Below, in pieces: positions 48,133 to 57,354 of a DNA stretch of 64,000 bases; position 1 is the first letter of the stretch, and every line of letters begins with the position of its first letter. The position numbers and the translations under genes were made by a program. Source of the stretch: Alcaligenaceae bacterium (GTDB taxonomy: Bacteria; Pseudomonadota; Gammaproteobacteria; Burkholderiales; Burkholderiaceae_B); NCBI GenBank assembly GCA_013416445.1, contig JACCER010000012.1, forward strand, positions 1 to 64,000, in the 5' to 3' direction. The notes beneath the pieces were generated by a model that was not told the DNA's origin, searched no databases, and saw only the letters and a program-made list of their open reading frames with translations.

Positions 48133-49776
48133 ATGAAAAAAATGAGTGCTTCTTATCAATCCGAATGGTCCATTCCGGTAAGCGTGGCACCCGACCAACT
48201 CGCCCAGATACAGGCCGAGTTTTCACAAGAATGGTTGCGTATAACTAGTAGTGCGCAGCAAGGTACGCTTGAAAAGCCGGCTGACCGCCGTTTTGCTTCA
48301 AAGGCATGGCAAGCCAGTCCGGCAAGCCTGCTCACCGCACATGCCTACTTGCTTTCGGCCAAGGCCATGAACCAAATGGTGGATGCGGCCCAGGTCAGCG
48401 AACCCGTACGCAACCGCCTTCGATTTTCGGTCATGCAGTGGCTCGAGGCCGTGTCGCCTTCCAACTTCATGGCAACCAACCCTGATGTCCAGTCCGCCTT
48501 GGTCGAAAGCGGTGGCCAGTCGCTGCAAAAAGGCATCACCAATTTTCTTCACGACCTCCAAAAGGGGCGGCTTACACAAACCGATGAATCTGGCTTCGAA
48601 CTAGGCAAGACTGTAGGCATAACCGAAGGGGTGGTGGTATACCAGAATCAGCTCATGCAGCTTATTCAGTATGCGCCGCTAACTGAAAAGGTCCATCAAA
48701 AGCCATTGCTGGTTGTGCCGCCGTGCATCAATAAGTTCTACATCCTTGATCTCCAACCCGATAATTCCTTTGTACGCCATGCGGTTGCGCAAGGGTTTAC
48801 CGTATTCCTGGTTTCCTGGCGCAATCCCTTGCCCTCCGACACCGATGGCATTGATACCGCAACCTGGGGCGATTACCTCCAGCACGGTGTGTTGCAGGCA
48901 ATCGACGTGGCGTGCGATGTCTCGGGGCAAAAACAAATCAATGCCCTTGGCTTTTGCGTGGGCGGCACCTTGTTGTCGTCCGCACTGGCCCTGGCGCATG
49001 CGCAAGGCAAAGAGCAAGTGGGGGCGCTTACCTTGCTGACCACGCTGCTCGACTTCAACGAAACCGGTGTGCTCGATGTCTTTGTCGACGAACTCCACGC
49101 TCAGGCGCGCGAACGTCAATTAGGTGCAGGCGGCCTAATGCCGGCCCAAGAACTGGGCACCACCTTTTCATTTTTGCGGCCTAGCGAACTGGTGTGGAAT
49201 TATGTCGTCAGTAACTACCTGAAGGGTGAATCGCCGCCCGCATTCGATTTATTATTCTGGAATGCCGACGGCACCAATTTGCCTGGCCCATTTTTTACCT
49301 GGTATTTTCGTAATACCTACCTTGAAAACAATCTCAAGGTGCCAGGGCGGGTCAAAGTAGACGGCCATGCCATTGATCTGGGCGTGTTGTCCATGCCGGC
49401 TTACATTTATGGGTCTCGCGAAGACCATATTGTGCCCTGGGAGGCAGCCTATGCCAGCACACATATATTGCGCGGGCCACTGCGTTTTGTACTGGGGGCT
49501 TCGGGGCATATTGCCGGCGTGATCAATCCTCCCGCCAAAAAGCGCCGCAGTTACTGGGCGCAAGACACCGATGCTCTCCATACTGACGCCCCCGGCAGCG
49601 CGCAAGCCTGGCTGGATACCGCCACCGAGCATACGGGTAGTTGGTGGCCCGATTGGTCCGCCTGGCTTGCCGCGCAGTCTGGGCCCATGGTGGACGCCCG
49701 CGAAAAACTGGGTAACAAACGCTATACGCCATTGCAGGCAGCTCCCGGAGACTACGTAAAAGTCAGAGCAGTATGA
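48133..49776 (+). CDS. phaC: Polyhydroxyalkanoate synthase, class I
   Basis: It polymerises 3-hydroxyacyl-CoA into PHA granules. 547 residues. The lipase-like box GFCVGG holds the catalytic Cys (about residue 275). The Asp is in GSREDHIVPW and the His in GASGHIAGV. The usual PHB synthase motifs YKDLAWGDP-like and WWPDWSAWL are present in form. The start may be ATG 48142 instead of 48133. phaB follows after 55 bp with no phaA. Confidence 0.96.
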   Translation: MKKMSASYQSEWSIPVSVAPDQLAQIQAEFSQEWLRITSSAQQGTLEKPADRRFASKAWQASPASLLTAHAYLLSAKAMNQMVDAAQVSEPVRNRLRFSVMQWLEAVSPSNFMATNPDVQSALVESGGQSLQKGITNFLHDLQKGRLTQTDESGFELGKTVGITEGVVVYQNQLMQLIQYAPLTEKVHQKPLLVVPPCINKFYILDLQPDNSFVRHAVAQGFTVFLVSWRNPLPSDTDGIDTATWGDYLQHGVLQAIDVACDVSGQKQINALGFCVGGTLLSSALALAHAQGKEQVGALTLLTTLLDFNETGVLDVFVDELHAQARERQLGAGGLMPAQELGTTFSFLRPSELVWNYVVSNYLKGESPPAFDLLFWNADGTNLPGPFFTWYFRNTYLENNLKVPGRVKVDGHAIDLGVLSMPAYIYGSREDHIVPWEAAYASTHILRGPLRFVLGASGHIAGVINPPAKKRRSYWAQDTDALHTDAPGSAQAWLDTATEHTGSWWPDWSAWLAAQSGPMVDAREKLGNKRYTPLQAAPGDYVKVRAV

Positions 49777-49831
49777 ATTACAGGCAGGAAAAGATGCATA
49801 GCATCTAAAGCAACTTAAAAGGAGCACGAAA

Positions 49832-50569
49832 ATGACTGGTAAAATTGCTTACGTGACAGGCGGGATGGGGGGGATAGGCACTTCTATTTGTCAGCGTCTG
49901 GCCAAAGATGGTTTTATTGTTGTGGCGGGTTGCGGTCCCAGCCGCAACGCCAAACAATGGCTCGACGAGCAAACTGCGTTGGGCTATAAGTTTCACGCCT
50001 CGGTGGGCAATGTCTCCGACTGGCAATCAACTGAAGATGCCTTCCAGAAAGTACGAGATGAACTCGGCCCGGTATCGGTGCTGGTCAACAACGCGGGCAT
50101 TACCCGCGACGGCCTGTTTCGCAAAATGAGCCAAGAAGACTGGCGCGCCGTGATCGATACCAACCTCAATAGTTTGTTTAACGTGACCAAGCAGGTTGTC
50201 GAGACCATGCTCGATCAGCAATGGGGGCGCATCATCAATATCAGTTCGGTCAACGGCCAAAAGGGGCAGTTTGGTCAAACCAACTATTCAACGGCCAAGG
50301 CAGGCATACATGGTTTCACCATGGCGCTGGCCCAGGAGGTTGCCAATAAAGGGGTAACTGTCAATACTATTTCACCCGGCTACATCGGTACCGACATGGT
50401 GCGTGCAATACGCCCCGACGTACTCGAAAAAATCGTTGCCACCATACCCGTGAAGCGACTGGGCACGCCTGAAGAAATTGGCGCCATGGTCGCCTGGTTG
50501 GCTTCCGACGACTCCGGTTTTGCCACGGGCGCCGACTTCTCGCTAAATGGTGGGCTGCATATGGGTTAA
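49832..50569 (+). CDS. phaB: Acetoacetyl-CoA reductase
   Basis: An NADPH-dependent SDR that makes (R)-3-hydroxybutyryl-CoA for PhaC. 245 residues. Cofactor motif TGGMGGIG, then NNAG, the catalytic Ser in INISSVNGQKGQFG and the YSTAK motif. AAAGGAG is well placed before the ATG. Its nearest upstream neighbour is phaC. Confidence 0.96.
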   Translation: MTGKIAYVTGGMGGIGTSICQRLAKDGFIVVAGCGPSRNAKQWLDEQTALGYKFHASVGNVSDWQSTEDAFQKVRDELGPVSVLVNNAGITRDGLFRKMSQEDWRAVIDTNLNSLFNVTKQVVETMLDQQWGRIINISSVNGQKGQFGQTNYSTAKAGIHGFTMALAQEVANKGVTVNTISPGYIGTDMVRAIRPDVLEKIVATIPVKRLGTPEEIGAMVAWLASDDSGFATGADFSLNGGLHMG

Positions 50570-50741
50570 GCCTTGCGGTGTGCCGCCATGCAACAGTGTT
50601 TGCCGATCCGCTCGGAAGACGCTGTTGCGTTTTTGTTTTATATTTACCCGGTAGGTTTTCTTTGCTTGTGGCTGGTTTCCAGTTATGGTCACGGGCTTTG
50701 CGCTGCTGGCTTTTCTCGGCTTTTACGTATTTGGCTAAGTT

Positions 50742-51302
50742 ATGACGCAATCTCAAGTTACACCACCAGCCCGTCTGATCAAAAAGTACCCAAACAGGCG
50801 CTTGTACGATACAAAAACCAGTACCTACATTACCTTGGTCGACGTCAAGCAATTGGTGCTCGATAACGAAACTTTTCAGATTGTTGACGCCAAATCCAAC
50901 GAAGACCTGACTCGCAGCATTCTGTTGCAAATCATCCTTGAAGAAGAAAGTGGCGGTGCACCCATGTTTTCGGCGGTTGCCTTGGCGCAAATCATTCGCT
51001 TTTATGGTCATGCCATGCAAGGGGTAATGGGGTCGTTTCTCGAAAAAAACATTCAGGCCTTCATGGACATCCAGGATCGCATGGCCGAGCAATCCAAAGG
51101 GGTATATGGCACTCAGTTCGGTCCCGAAGCCTGGGCGCAGTTCATGAATGTGCAAGCCCCAGTACTGCAAAACATGATGAGCAACTACATCGACCAAAGC
51201 AAAACCCTGTTTGTACAGATGCAAGACCAAATGCAAGACCAGACCCGCAGCATGTTCACCGTATTTCCCTTCACCGCGCCGCCACCCAAAAACAAAAAAT
51301 AG
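50742..51302 (+). CDS. phaR: PHA synthesis repressor PhaR
   Basis: It represses the phasin and PHA genes and binds PHA. 186 residues. N-terminal DNA-binding domain RLIKKYPNRRLYDTKTSTYITL, then a PHB-accumulation domain rich in Gln/Met. The gap after phaB (172 bp) may hold its own promoter, though I see no clear -35/-10. Confidence 0.94.
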   Translation: MTQSQVTPPARLIKKYPNRRLYDTKTSTYITLVDVKQLVLDNETFQIVDAKSNEDLTRSILLQIILEEESGGAPMFSAVALAQIIRFYGHAMQGVMGSFLEKNIQAFMDIQDRMAEQSKGVYGTQFGPEAWAQFMNVQAPVLQNMMSNYIDQSKTLFVQMQDQMQDQTRSMFTVFPFTAPPPKNKK

Positions 51303-51326
51303 GGGCACAACCGGTTGCTGTTGTTT

Positions 51327-51366
51327 GTAGGTCGGATTAGCGCCGCCAGGCGCGTAATCCGACAAA
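51327..51366 (+). repeat. REP-like palindrome, closest to the consensus
   Basis: GTAGGTCGGATTAGCGCC, then GCCAGGCGCGTAATCCGACAAA. All parts are intact: the GTAG head, TCGGATTA/TAATCCGA arms and GCGCC/GGCGC inner arms. It lies 25 bp after phaR. Confidence 0.85.
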
Positions 51367-51451
51367 TCACGTCACAAAAAAATTCAAAAACTGCACTTTT
51401 TCTTGCTCTGATGCGCTCATTGTCAGATGGTTGTAAGTTTTGATGTTTCAT

Positions 51452-51470
51452 AATAATGAGAATCAAACTT
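51452..51470 (+). promoter_or_regulatory. Fur box upstream of ftrABCD
   Basis: The 19-mer AATAATGAGAATCAAACTT matches 13 of 19 positions of the Fur consensus GATAATGATAATCATTATC. It lies 26 bp upstream of the ftrA start. TTGTAA (51431-51436), 17 nt and TAATGA could be the overlapping promoter. Iron repression is inferred. Confidence 0.7.
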
Positions 51471-51495
51471 ATTAACTTTCTGTTGGAATGGCAAT

Positions 51496-52032
51496 ATGAG
51501 CAGGCATTTACTCGCGATACTGATAGGAGCCGGATGCGCACTGCCCGCCGCTGCGGCGGAATACCCTATAGGCACACCTGCTGAACAGCATGGCCTGGAG
51601 GTCGCTGCAGTCTATCTGCAGCCAGTTGAAATGGATCCTCCGGGCATGATGCGTGATGCCAAGGACTCGGATATTCATCTCGAGGCCGACATCCATGCCA
51701 CGGCGGATAATAAAAATGGGCTGCCGGAAGGTGCCTGGGCGCCTTATCTGAATATCCAGTATGCATTGCAAAAAAAGGGCAGTGCGCATATTCAGAAAGG
51801 CGATTTGATGCCCATGGTGGCCAACGATGGGCCGCATTACGGCGACAACGTCAAGCTGGAAGGTCCTGGAAAATACAAGCTGACTTTTATCATTGATTCG
51901 CCAAACGCCAATGACATGAATCACTTTGGACGCCATGTCGATAAGGAAACAGGGGTGGCGCCCTGGTTCCAGAAGTTCGAAGTGCAATACGAATTTGTAT
52001 ATGCCGGCACGGGCAAGAAGGGAGGCTACTGA
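51496..52032 (+). CDS. ftrA: Periplasmic iron-transport protein FtrA (P19 family)
   Basis: First protein of the ferrous-iron Ftr system. 178 residues with a signal peptide ending about ALPAAAAEYP. Metal-binding features include MDPPGMM, DIHLEADIHA, DLMPMVANDGPHYGDN and DMNHFGRHVD, a pattern of His/Met residues as in the P19/TpdA copper-containing family. It is the first gene of ftrABCD, under a Fur box. The ftrB start overlaps its stop by one base. Confidence 0.92.
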   Translation: MSRHLLAILIGAGCALPAAAAEYPIGTPAEQHGLEVAAVYLQPVEMDPPGMMRDAKDSDIHLEADIHATADNKNGLPEGAWAPYLNIQYALQKKGSAHIQKGDLMPMVANDGPHYGDNVKLEGPGKYKLTFIIDSPNANDMNHFGRHVDKETGVAPWFQKFEVQYEFVYAGTGKKGGY

Positions 52033-52376
52033 TGTCCTGGGTCGCATGTCGTCTGGCGGCCCTGTGTTTGCTGACCGGGCTGGTCAATATTGCGCTGGCA
52101 GCCGAACTGCCGGTTTTTTCGCTGGTTTTCAAAGAAGGCGGCACATTTGAACCGACCCGGATCGAAGTGCCAGCGGGGCGTTTCAAGCTGGTACTGGCTA
52201 ACGAAAGCAAAGCGCCGGTCGAATTTGAAAGCTTGCAACTACGTAAAGAAAAAGTCCTGGGGCCAGGGGTGACGTCTTTTGTTGTTCTCAGTATTTCCCG
52301 GCCTGGAGAATATCCTTTCTTCGATGACTTTCACCAGGATGCCAGGGGTGTTCTGGTCGTAATGCCTAAACCCTAG
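52032..52376 (+). CDS. ftrB: Cupredoxin-like periplasmic protein FtrB
   Basis: A small 114-residue protein with a signal peptide (RLAALCLLTGLVNIALAAEL) and a cupredoxin-like domain (FEPTRIEVPAGRFKLVLANES, ISRPGEYPFFDDFHQDARG). In known Ftr systems FtrB is the copper oxidase-like partner of FtrA. GGAGG lies 6-7 bases before the ATG, which is in a TGATG overlap. Confidence 0.85.
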   Translation: MSWVACRLAALCLLTGLVNIALAAELPVFSLVFKEGGTFEPTRIEVPAGRFKLVLANESKAPVEFESLQLRKEKVLGPGVTSFVVLSISRPGEYPFFDDFHQDARGVLVVMPKP

Positions 52377-52392
52377 CCTGAAGCAAGCCATT

Positions 52393-53244
52393 ATGGAACA
52401 AGTCGTTTTTATTGTCTGGCGCGAAAGTGTTGAGGCATTGCTGGTTGTCGGCATACTGTTCACCTGGTTGAGCGCCAGCCCGGCGGGTCGTCGCGGTCTG
52501 CCCTGGCTGTGGGGTGGTGTCGCAGCCGGGCTGGGGCTTGCTCTGGCCCTGGCTCTGGTTTTACTCGGCATTGCTTCCTGGTTGTCTGGTGAAGGACAAG
52601 AATGGTTTCAGGCGATCATGGCACTGGTGGCCTGCGGGCTGGTCGTGCAAATGGTGTACTGGATGAAGCTTCATGGACGCACCCTCAAGCGCGAGCTCCA
52701 GGATGGCGCCAGCCAGAACATGACTGGTTCGAACTGGTGGGGTCTGTTTGTGCTGACCATGATTGCGGTGGCGCGCGAAGGCAGTGAAACGGTGGTTTTT
52801 CTGTATGGCACTATTTCCGCTGGGGAATCGGTTGCGGGCACATGGCAGCTTGTGCTGGCTGGCGTACTGGGCTTTTTGGCGGCGCTTTTTACTTTCTGGC
52901 TGCTGCAATTGGGCGGCAAACTAATAACCTGGCGGCGCTTCTTCAAGCTCACCGAAATTCTATTGTTGCTGCTGGCCAGTGCCTTACTGGTTTCGGGTCT
53001 GGATCATTTGATTTCCCTCGAAGTGCTTCCCGTGTTGATCGATCCGGTCTGGGATAGCTCCTGGCTCCTGGATGCGAATGGGGGCGTGGGCAAGGTGCTG
53101 GCGGATTTCGCGGGCTATCGGGCGTATCCGGCCTTGTCGCAGCTGCTGATATGGGTGTTGTACTGGGTTGTTGTCTGGCGTTTGCTGCGGCATGCCGATG
53201 CGCTTGTGTTGCGTTTGGTGCGTACGCCAGTGGCAATAGTCTAG
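52393..53244 (+). CDS. ftrC: FTR1-family iron permease FtrC
   Basis: Inner-membrane iron permease. 283 residues and seven hydrophobic helices. Two REXXE iron motifs are present: RESVE (residues 10-14) and REGSE (about residue 130). It is the third gene of the operon, 16 bp after ftrB. Confidence 0.93.
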   Translation: MEQVVFIVWRESVEALLVVGILFTWLSASPAGRRGLPWLWGGVAAGLGLALALALVLLGIASWLSGEGQEWFQAIMALVACGLVVQMVYWMKLHGRTLKRELQDGASQNMTGSNWWGLFVLTMIAVAREGSETVVFLYGTISAGESVAGTWQLVLAGVLGFLAALFTFWLLQLGGKLITWRRFFKLTEILLLLLASALLVSGLDHLISLEVLPVLIDPVWDSSWLLDANGGVGKVLADFAGYRAYPALSQLLIWVLYWVVVWRLLRHADALVLRLVRTPVAIV

Positions 53245-53271
53245 GTTCTGTTAACGCAAGAAGGGGTGGCC

Positions 53272-54684
53272 ATGGCTTTGGCATTACGAAATGGCGCCGC
53301 CAGGTTTGCCGATTTTTTGCGTGATCATGCTGCATGGTTGCGGACCATGCAATGGGCGATAGTGGCGGTCTATGTGTTTTTGCTGGTCGTTCCGGCCATG
53401 TTGCCGCTGCCTGATCGCGAAGCTTCTATTTTCAATAATTTGACCGTTTTTGCGCAGTTTGCCTTTTGGGGAATCTGGTGGCCTTTTGTGCTGGTTTCCA
53501 TGCCTTTGCTCGGGCGGGCCTGGTGTGGCTGGTTTTGTCCGGAAGGGATGTTGTCGGAATGGGCCAGTGAGCATGGCAGAGGTCGGGCAATACCCAAGTG
53601 GATGCGCTGGGGAGGCTGGCCTTTTGTCGCGTTTTCACTGACAACCATTTATGGGCAGTTGGTGAGCGTTTATCAATATCCGTGGGCGGTGCTGGCGGTG
53701 CTGGGCGGTTCTACTGTTGGCGCGATGGTGGTGGGCTGGCTGTATGGTCGCAATAAACGGGTCTGGTGCAAATATCTGTGTCCGGTGAATGGCGTGTTTA
53801 ATTTGCTGGCCAAGCTGGTTCCCTGGCATTACAAGGTTGATGAAGACGCTTGGCGCAATCCGGTGCGGCGCACGGCCGGCATCAACTGTGCGCCGCTGGT
53901 GCCTTTGCGGCATATGCAGGGAGCGGCTGATTGCCATATGTGCGGCCGCTGCAGCGATTACCGTGGAGCCATACGGTTGACGCCACGATCGCCCGAAGCG
54001 GAAATAGTTGACATTGCCCACGGCGATGGCTGGCAAACAGCGCTTATCGTCTTTGGGCTAATGGGTTTGGCGGTGGGGGCGTTTTTATGGAGCGCCAGTC
54101 CCTGGTTTGTGGTGTTGAAGCAGGCGGCGGCCACATGGCTGGTAGACCATGACATCTACTGGCCGTTGGCGCAAAACGCGCCTTGGTTTTTATTGACGCA
54201 TTACCCGGATGTCAACGATAGTTTCAGTTGGCTGGACGGCAGTATTATTCTGGCGTTCATTTTTGGTGCTGCCGTGTGTGTAGGCGGTCCGGTATATTTG
54301 GGTTTGTGGGCCGCCGACAAACTGCTTCCCTTGTCAAGCAAGCCGGGAGTGCGGCAGGCTGATGGCGGGTATTTGCCAGGTGCAAGTCAAAGTCTGCATA
54401 AGCTGGCGCTAGGCCTTATTCCGGTGGCCGGAGCAGGTGTGTTTCTGGGCTTGTCGGCGACCACCCTGACGTTGTTGAAGCACGAAGGTGTGTCCTTGTT
54501 TTGGGCTCCTTGGGCGAGGTTTGGTTTATTAAGCCTGGCTATGCTGTGGAGCCTCCGTCTGGTATGGCGCTTAATCACCAGCCGTACAACAGCCATGGCG
54601 CCGCGCATTACGGCCTTGGGGTTGGTGGCACTGGGAACGATACCGTTTTGTGCGGCGTGGGTATTGTTTTTTGTGGTTTGGTGA
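53272..54684 (+). CDS. ftrD: Polyferredoxin-like membrane protein FtrD
   Basis: A 470-residue NapH/RdxA-like membrane protein with CxxxxxC iron-sulfur motifs: GRAWCGWFCPEG, WCKYLCPVNG, CHMCGRCSDYR. Several membrane helices follow. In FtrABCD it is thought to pass electrons to balance iron oxidation and uptake. Start ATG 53272 has AAGGGG 6 bases upstream. A GTG 6 bases earlier is less likely. Confidence 0.9.
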   Translation: MALALRNGAARFADFLRDHAAWLRTMQWAIVAVYVFLLVVPAMLPLPDREASIFNNLTVFAQFAFWGIWWPFVLVSMPLLGRAWCGWFCPEGMLSEWASEHGRGRAIPKWMRWGGWPFVAFSLTTIYGQLVSVYQYPWAVLAVLGGSTVGAMVVGWLYGRNKRVWCKYLCPVNGVFNLLAKLVPWHYKVDEDAWRNPVRRTAGINCAPLVPLRHMQGAADCHMCGRCSDYRGAIRLTPRSPEAEIVDIAHGDGWQTALIVFGLMGLAVGAFLWSASPWFVVLKQAAATWLVDHDIYWPLAQNAPWFLLTHYPDVNDSFSWLDGSIILAFIFGAAVCVGGPVYLGLWAADKLLPLSSKPGVRQADGGYLPGASQSLHKLALGLIPVAGAGVFLGLSATTLTLLKHEGVSLFWAPWARFGLLSLAMLWSLRLVWRLITSRTTAMAPRITALGLVALGTIPFCAAWVLFFVVW

Positions 54685-55040
54685 GGCTGTTGGTGAAAAC
54701 AAAACCTTGCTGTCAGTTTTTGCCGCAACGTCACCAGAATCGGACAGCATCGGCAAGTAGCATAAACGCTTAAGCCAAAAATACTTCAGCTAAAGAATCA
54801 AGTCCAGTTTAGAAGCTGACTGACCAGTATGTTTCTATTTTATTGATGTAATTCATGGTGATAGATATCGTTGTGTCAGCATGATTGCGATGTGCTTAGG
54901 TGGTAGTATACTCGCCAGTATGTTTAGGATTCACGCTTTATGCAAGCGTAATGCTAGGCTTCATGGCGGCGCTGCGGCTGGGCGTTGGCATGTTCCAATT
55001 TATAGCGTAAAAAACATTTCAAAGAGGGTCAGGAGCAAGT
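54685..55040 (+). promoter_or_regulatory. Intergenic region with Bug-gene promoter
   Basis: A gap of 356 bp with no convincing gene. A good promoter lies at 54885-54912: TTGCGA (54885-54890), 16 nt, TATACT (54907-54912). The transcript would start near 54919, leaving a leader of about 120 nt. The 11-mer CCAGTATGTTT occurs twice (54824-54834 and 54915-54925). The second copy covers the predicted start site, which might be a regulator site. Confidence 0.55.
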
Positions 55041-55997
55041 ATGAAAATAAAAAATATCGCAGCAGCGTTGTTGATGTTTTCTTCGGCAAGCTTTGCGGCG
55101 CCGTTTCCCAGTAAGCCTATTAATTTAATTGTGCCCTATCCGCCTGGTGGGGCAATCGACCCTATCGCGCGGCTTTATGGGGAAAAAATCTCCCAAAACT
55201 GGGGGGTTCCCGTCGTTGTTTTAAATCGTCCGGGCGCCGGATCAACGATAGGGCTGAATCGGGCCGCAAAGGCTGATCCAGATGGGTATACCCTTGTTCT
55301 GGGGACGGCTAGCGTTACAAGTAATGCATCACTTTATAAGTCGCTGCCATACGATACGCTTAAAGATTTTACGTATATCAGCTTGGCGGGCATGATTCCA
55401 ATGGCTATTGCAGCCAATCCCAAGACGCCAGTAAATACGATGGATGAACTGGTAAGCCAACTAAAGAAAAAGCCAAGAAGTTTGACGTATTCGTCTTCGG
55501 GAAATGGCGCGATCGCGCACCTTGGAGGTGAGCTTCTAGAGTCCCTTGCTGGCGTTGATATGGTGCATGTGCCCTATAAAGGCAGCGGTCCAGCCGTTAT
55601 GGCCAGTATAGCTGGCGAGGTTGATTTAACGTTTGATTCCGTCTTTTTGATTCGTCCGCAAGTGGATGCAGAGAAGCTTAAGTTCATTGCTGTATCAAGC
55701 GAAGAGCGGCTTAAATCGCTACCGCAAGTTTCCGCCATCAGTGAAAAGTATCCCGGATACTTCGTGACGTCGTGGGTTGGGTTCATAGGGCCGGCAGGTA
55801 TGCCTCAGGATATTACCGACGCCTGGGCGAAGGAACTCGCTCGCGTTACCGCCTTGCCAGAGGTCAGCAACTGGCTGGAGTCGATGGGCATTAATCCTGT
55901 TTCCCGCTCGCCCCAGGAATTTTCCACTTTTGTCGAGAGTGAAATCCGAAAATGGGAGAAGGTAATCCATGATGCGAAAATCGATCTGATGGAGTAA
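55041..55997 (+). CDS. Orphan Bug/TctC-family periplasmic receptor
   Basis: 318 residues. Signal peptide IAAALLMFSSASFA, then INLIVPYPPGGAIDPIA, PGAGSTIGLNRAA and PDGYTLVLGTASVTS. AGGAG lies at good distance from the ATG. It stands alone, with no transporter or enzyme genes beside it. The coding sequence is more AT-rich (for example AAG/AAA-rich, T-ending codons) than neighbouring genes, which could mean more recent acquisition. The ligand is unknown. Confidence 0.9.
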   Translation: MKIKNIAAALLMFSSASFAAPFPSKPINLIVPYPPGGAIDPIARLYGEKISQNWGVPVVVLNRPGAGSTIGLNRAAKADPDGYTLVLGTASVTSNASLYKSLPYDTLKDFTYISLAGMIPMAIAANPKTPVNTMDELVSQLKKKPRSLTYSSSGNGAIAHLGGELLESLAGVDMVHVPYKGSGPAVMASIAGEVDLTFDSVFLIRPQVDAEKLKFIAVSSEERLKSLPQVSAISEKYPGYFVTSWVGFIGPAGMPQDITDAWAKELARVTALPEVSNWLESMGINPVSRSPQEFSTFVESEIRKWEKVIHDAKIDLME

Positions 55998-56108
55998 GTA
56001 AAGGCACTTGCAGCGCAGGGTTGATCGGGGCTCGTTGAACATAAGGGTTCGAGCCCCCGTACATTAAGAATGACATGCCATAGTGCAAAACACCTCCATC
56101 AATGAACA

Positions 56109-57236
56109 TTATATTGATGATTTAAACGGACTATGCTCCTGCAGTTCGTTGATATACGCCTCTACACCAGATGTTTCCCGATCCAGGAAATCGCTGATCG
56201 CCCGTGCATAGCGTTCGTCCCGTATCCAGTGGGCGGAGCAGGTTGGCACCGGCAGCAGCCCGCGTGACAGCTTGTGTTCGCCTTGCGCACCACCTTCGAA
56301 TACCGCAATGTTATTGGCAATGCAAAACTCAATGGCCTGCATGTAGCAAGTCTCAAAGTGCAGGCCCGACACGAACCGTACACTGCCCCAATACCTGCCG
56401 TATAAGGTATTTCGACTACGTATGTTCAATGCCGAAGCAATCGGTTCGCCGCCTTGTTCGGCCAGTACTATCACCATGCTGGCAGGCATGGTGCGCCGCA
56501 GTTCCATGAAAAAATCCAGGCTCAAGTATGGTGCATTGCCATGTTCCATATAGGTCTGGTGATAGCAGCGATAAAAAAAGCGCAAAGTTATATCGTCGAT
56601 TTCATCGCCTTGCAACCAGCGGAAGCCCACCTGGGCTTGTATTGCTTTTTTCCGGTCCTGTTTGATTTTCTTTCTTTTTTGCTGGCTAAAATTCGCCAGA
56701 AAATCGTCCAGGCTGGCGTAGCCTTGATTGAACCAATGAAACTGCACGTTCTCGCGAAACAGGAAACCCGCTTCTTTCAGGGCTTGCTGATCTTGCGGCA
56801 GTGGGAACAGCACATGTAGTGACGAAATGCCGTTGTCACGCGTGATTTCGATAGCCTTGCGAGCCAGCAATACCCGGTCGGCATGGGTAGCAGCCAGCAA
56901 GCGTGGGCCGGGCACCGGTGTAAAGGGAATGGCTGATAACAGTTTTGGATAATAGGCCAGGCCGTGCTGCTCGAAAGCCTGCGCCCAGGCATAATCGAAA
57001 ACATATTCACCCCTGGAATGCGACTTCATATATAACGGCATGGCGCCTTGCAGGGCATCGCCACGATGCAGCAGCAGGTAATGCGGCGCCCAGCCTGTTT
57101 TTGGCGATGCGCAGCCAGTTTCTTCCAGTGCCAGTAAAAACTCGTGGCGTAGTAAAGGGTGATCGCCGGCCAATTGATTCCATTGGCTGGCGTTAATATC
57201 TTTCAGGCGATGAATCAGATTGAATGTTAGTGGCAA
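56109..57236 (-). CDS. COG3146/DUF482 GNAT-like acyltransferase
   Basis: 375 residues resembling the DUF482 family of GNAT-fold (FemX-like) proteins of unknown substrate. Motifs: LAGDHPLLRHEFLLALEETGCAS, GWAPHYLLLH, and a C-terminal FEGGAQGEHKLSRGLLP. The only family-consistent start I find is TTG at 57236 with no clear ribosome site. The frame stays open for another 66 bases upstream without an ATG or GTG. It converges on the Bug gene. Confidence 0.85.
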   Translation of the reverse strand: MPLTFNLIHRLKDINASQWNQLAGDHPLLRHEFLLALEETGCASPKTGWAPHYLLLHRGDALQGAMPLYMKSHSRGEYVFDYAWAQAFEQHGLAYYPKLLSAIPFTPVPGPRLLAATHADRVLLARKAIEITRDNGISSLHVLFPLPQDQQALKEAGFLFRENVQFHWFNQGYASLDDFLANFSQQKRKKIKQDRKKAIQAQVGFRWLQGDEIDDITLRFFYRCYHQTYMEHGNAPYLSLDFFMELRRTMPASMVIVLAEQGGEPIASALNIRSRNTLYGRYWGSVRFVSGLHFETCYMQAIEFCIANNIAVFEGGAQGEHKLSRGLLPVPTCSAHWIRDERYARAISDFLDRETSGVEAYINELQEHSPFKSSI

Positions 57237-57354
57237 ATTGATGGCTTTATTGAACTCGACCAGGAAAACGGCGTGGCCTGGCTGTTGCCCAGGCTCTGGG
57301 TACTATTGTAGTGTGGCAGAAAACAGCAGCTGCTTAAGCAACTGGCCGAAGATC

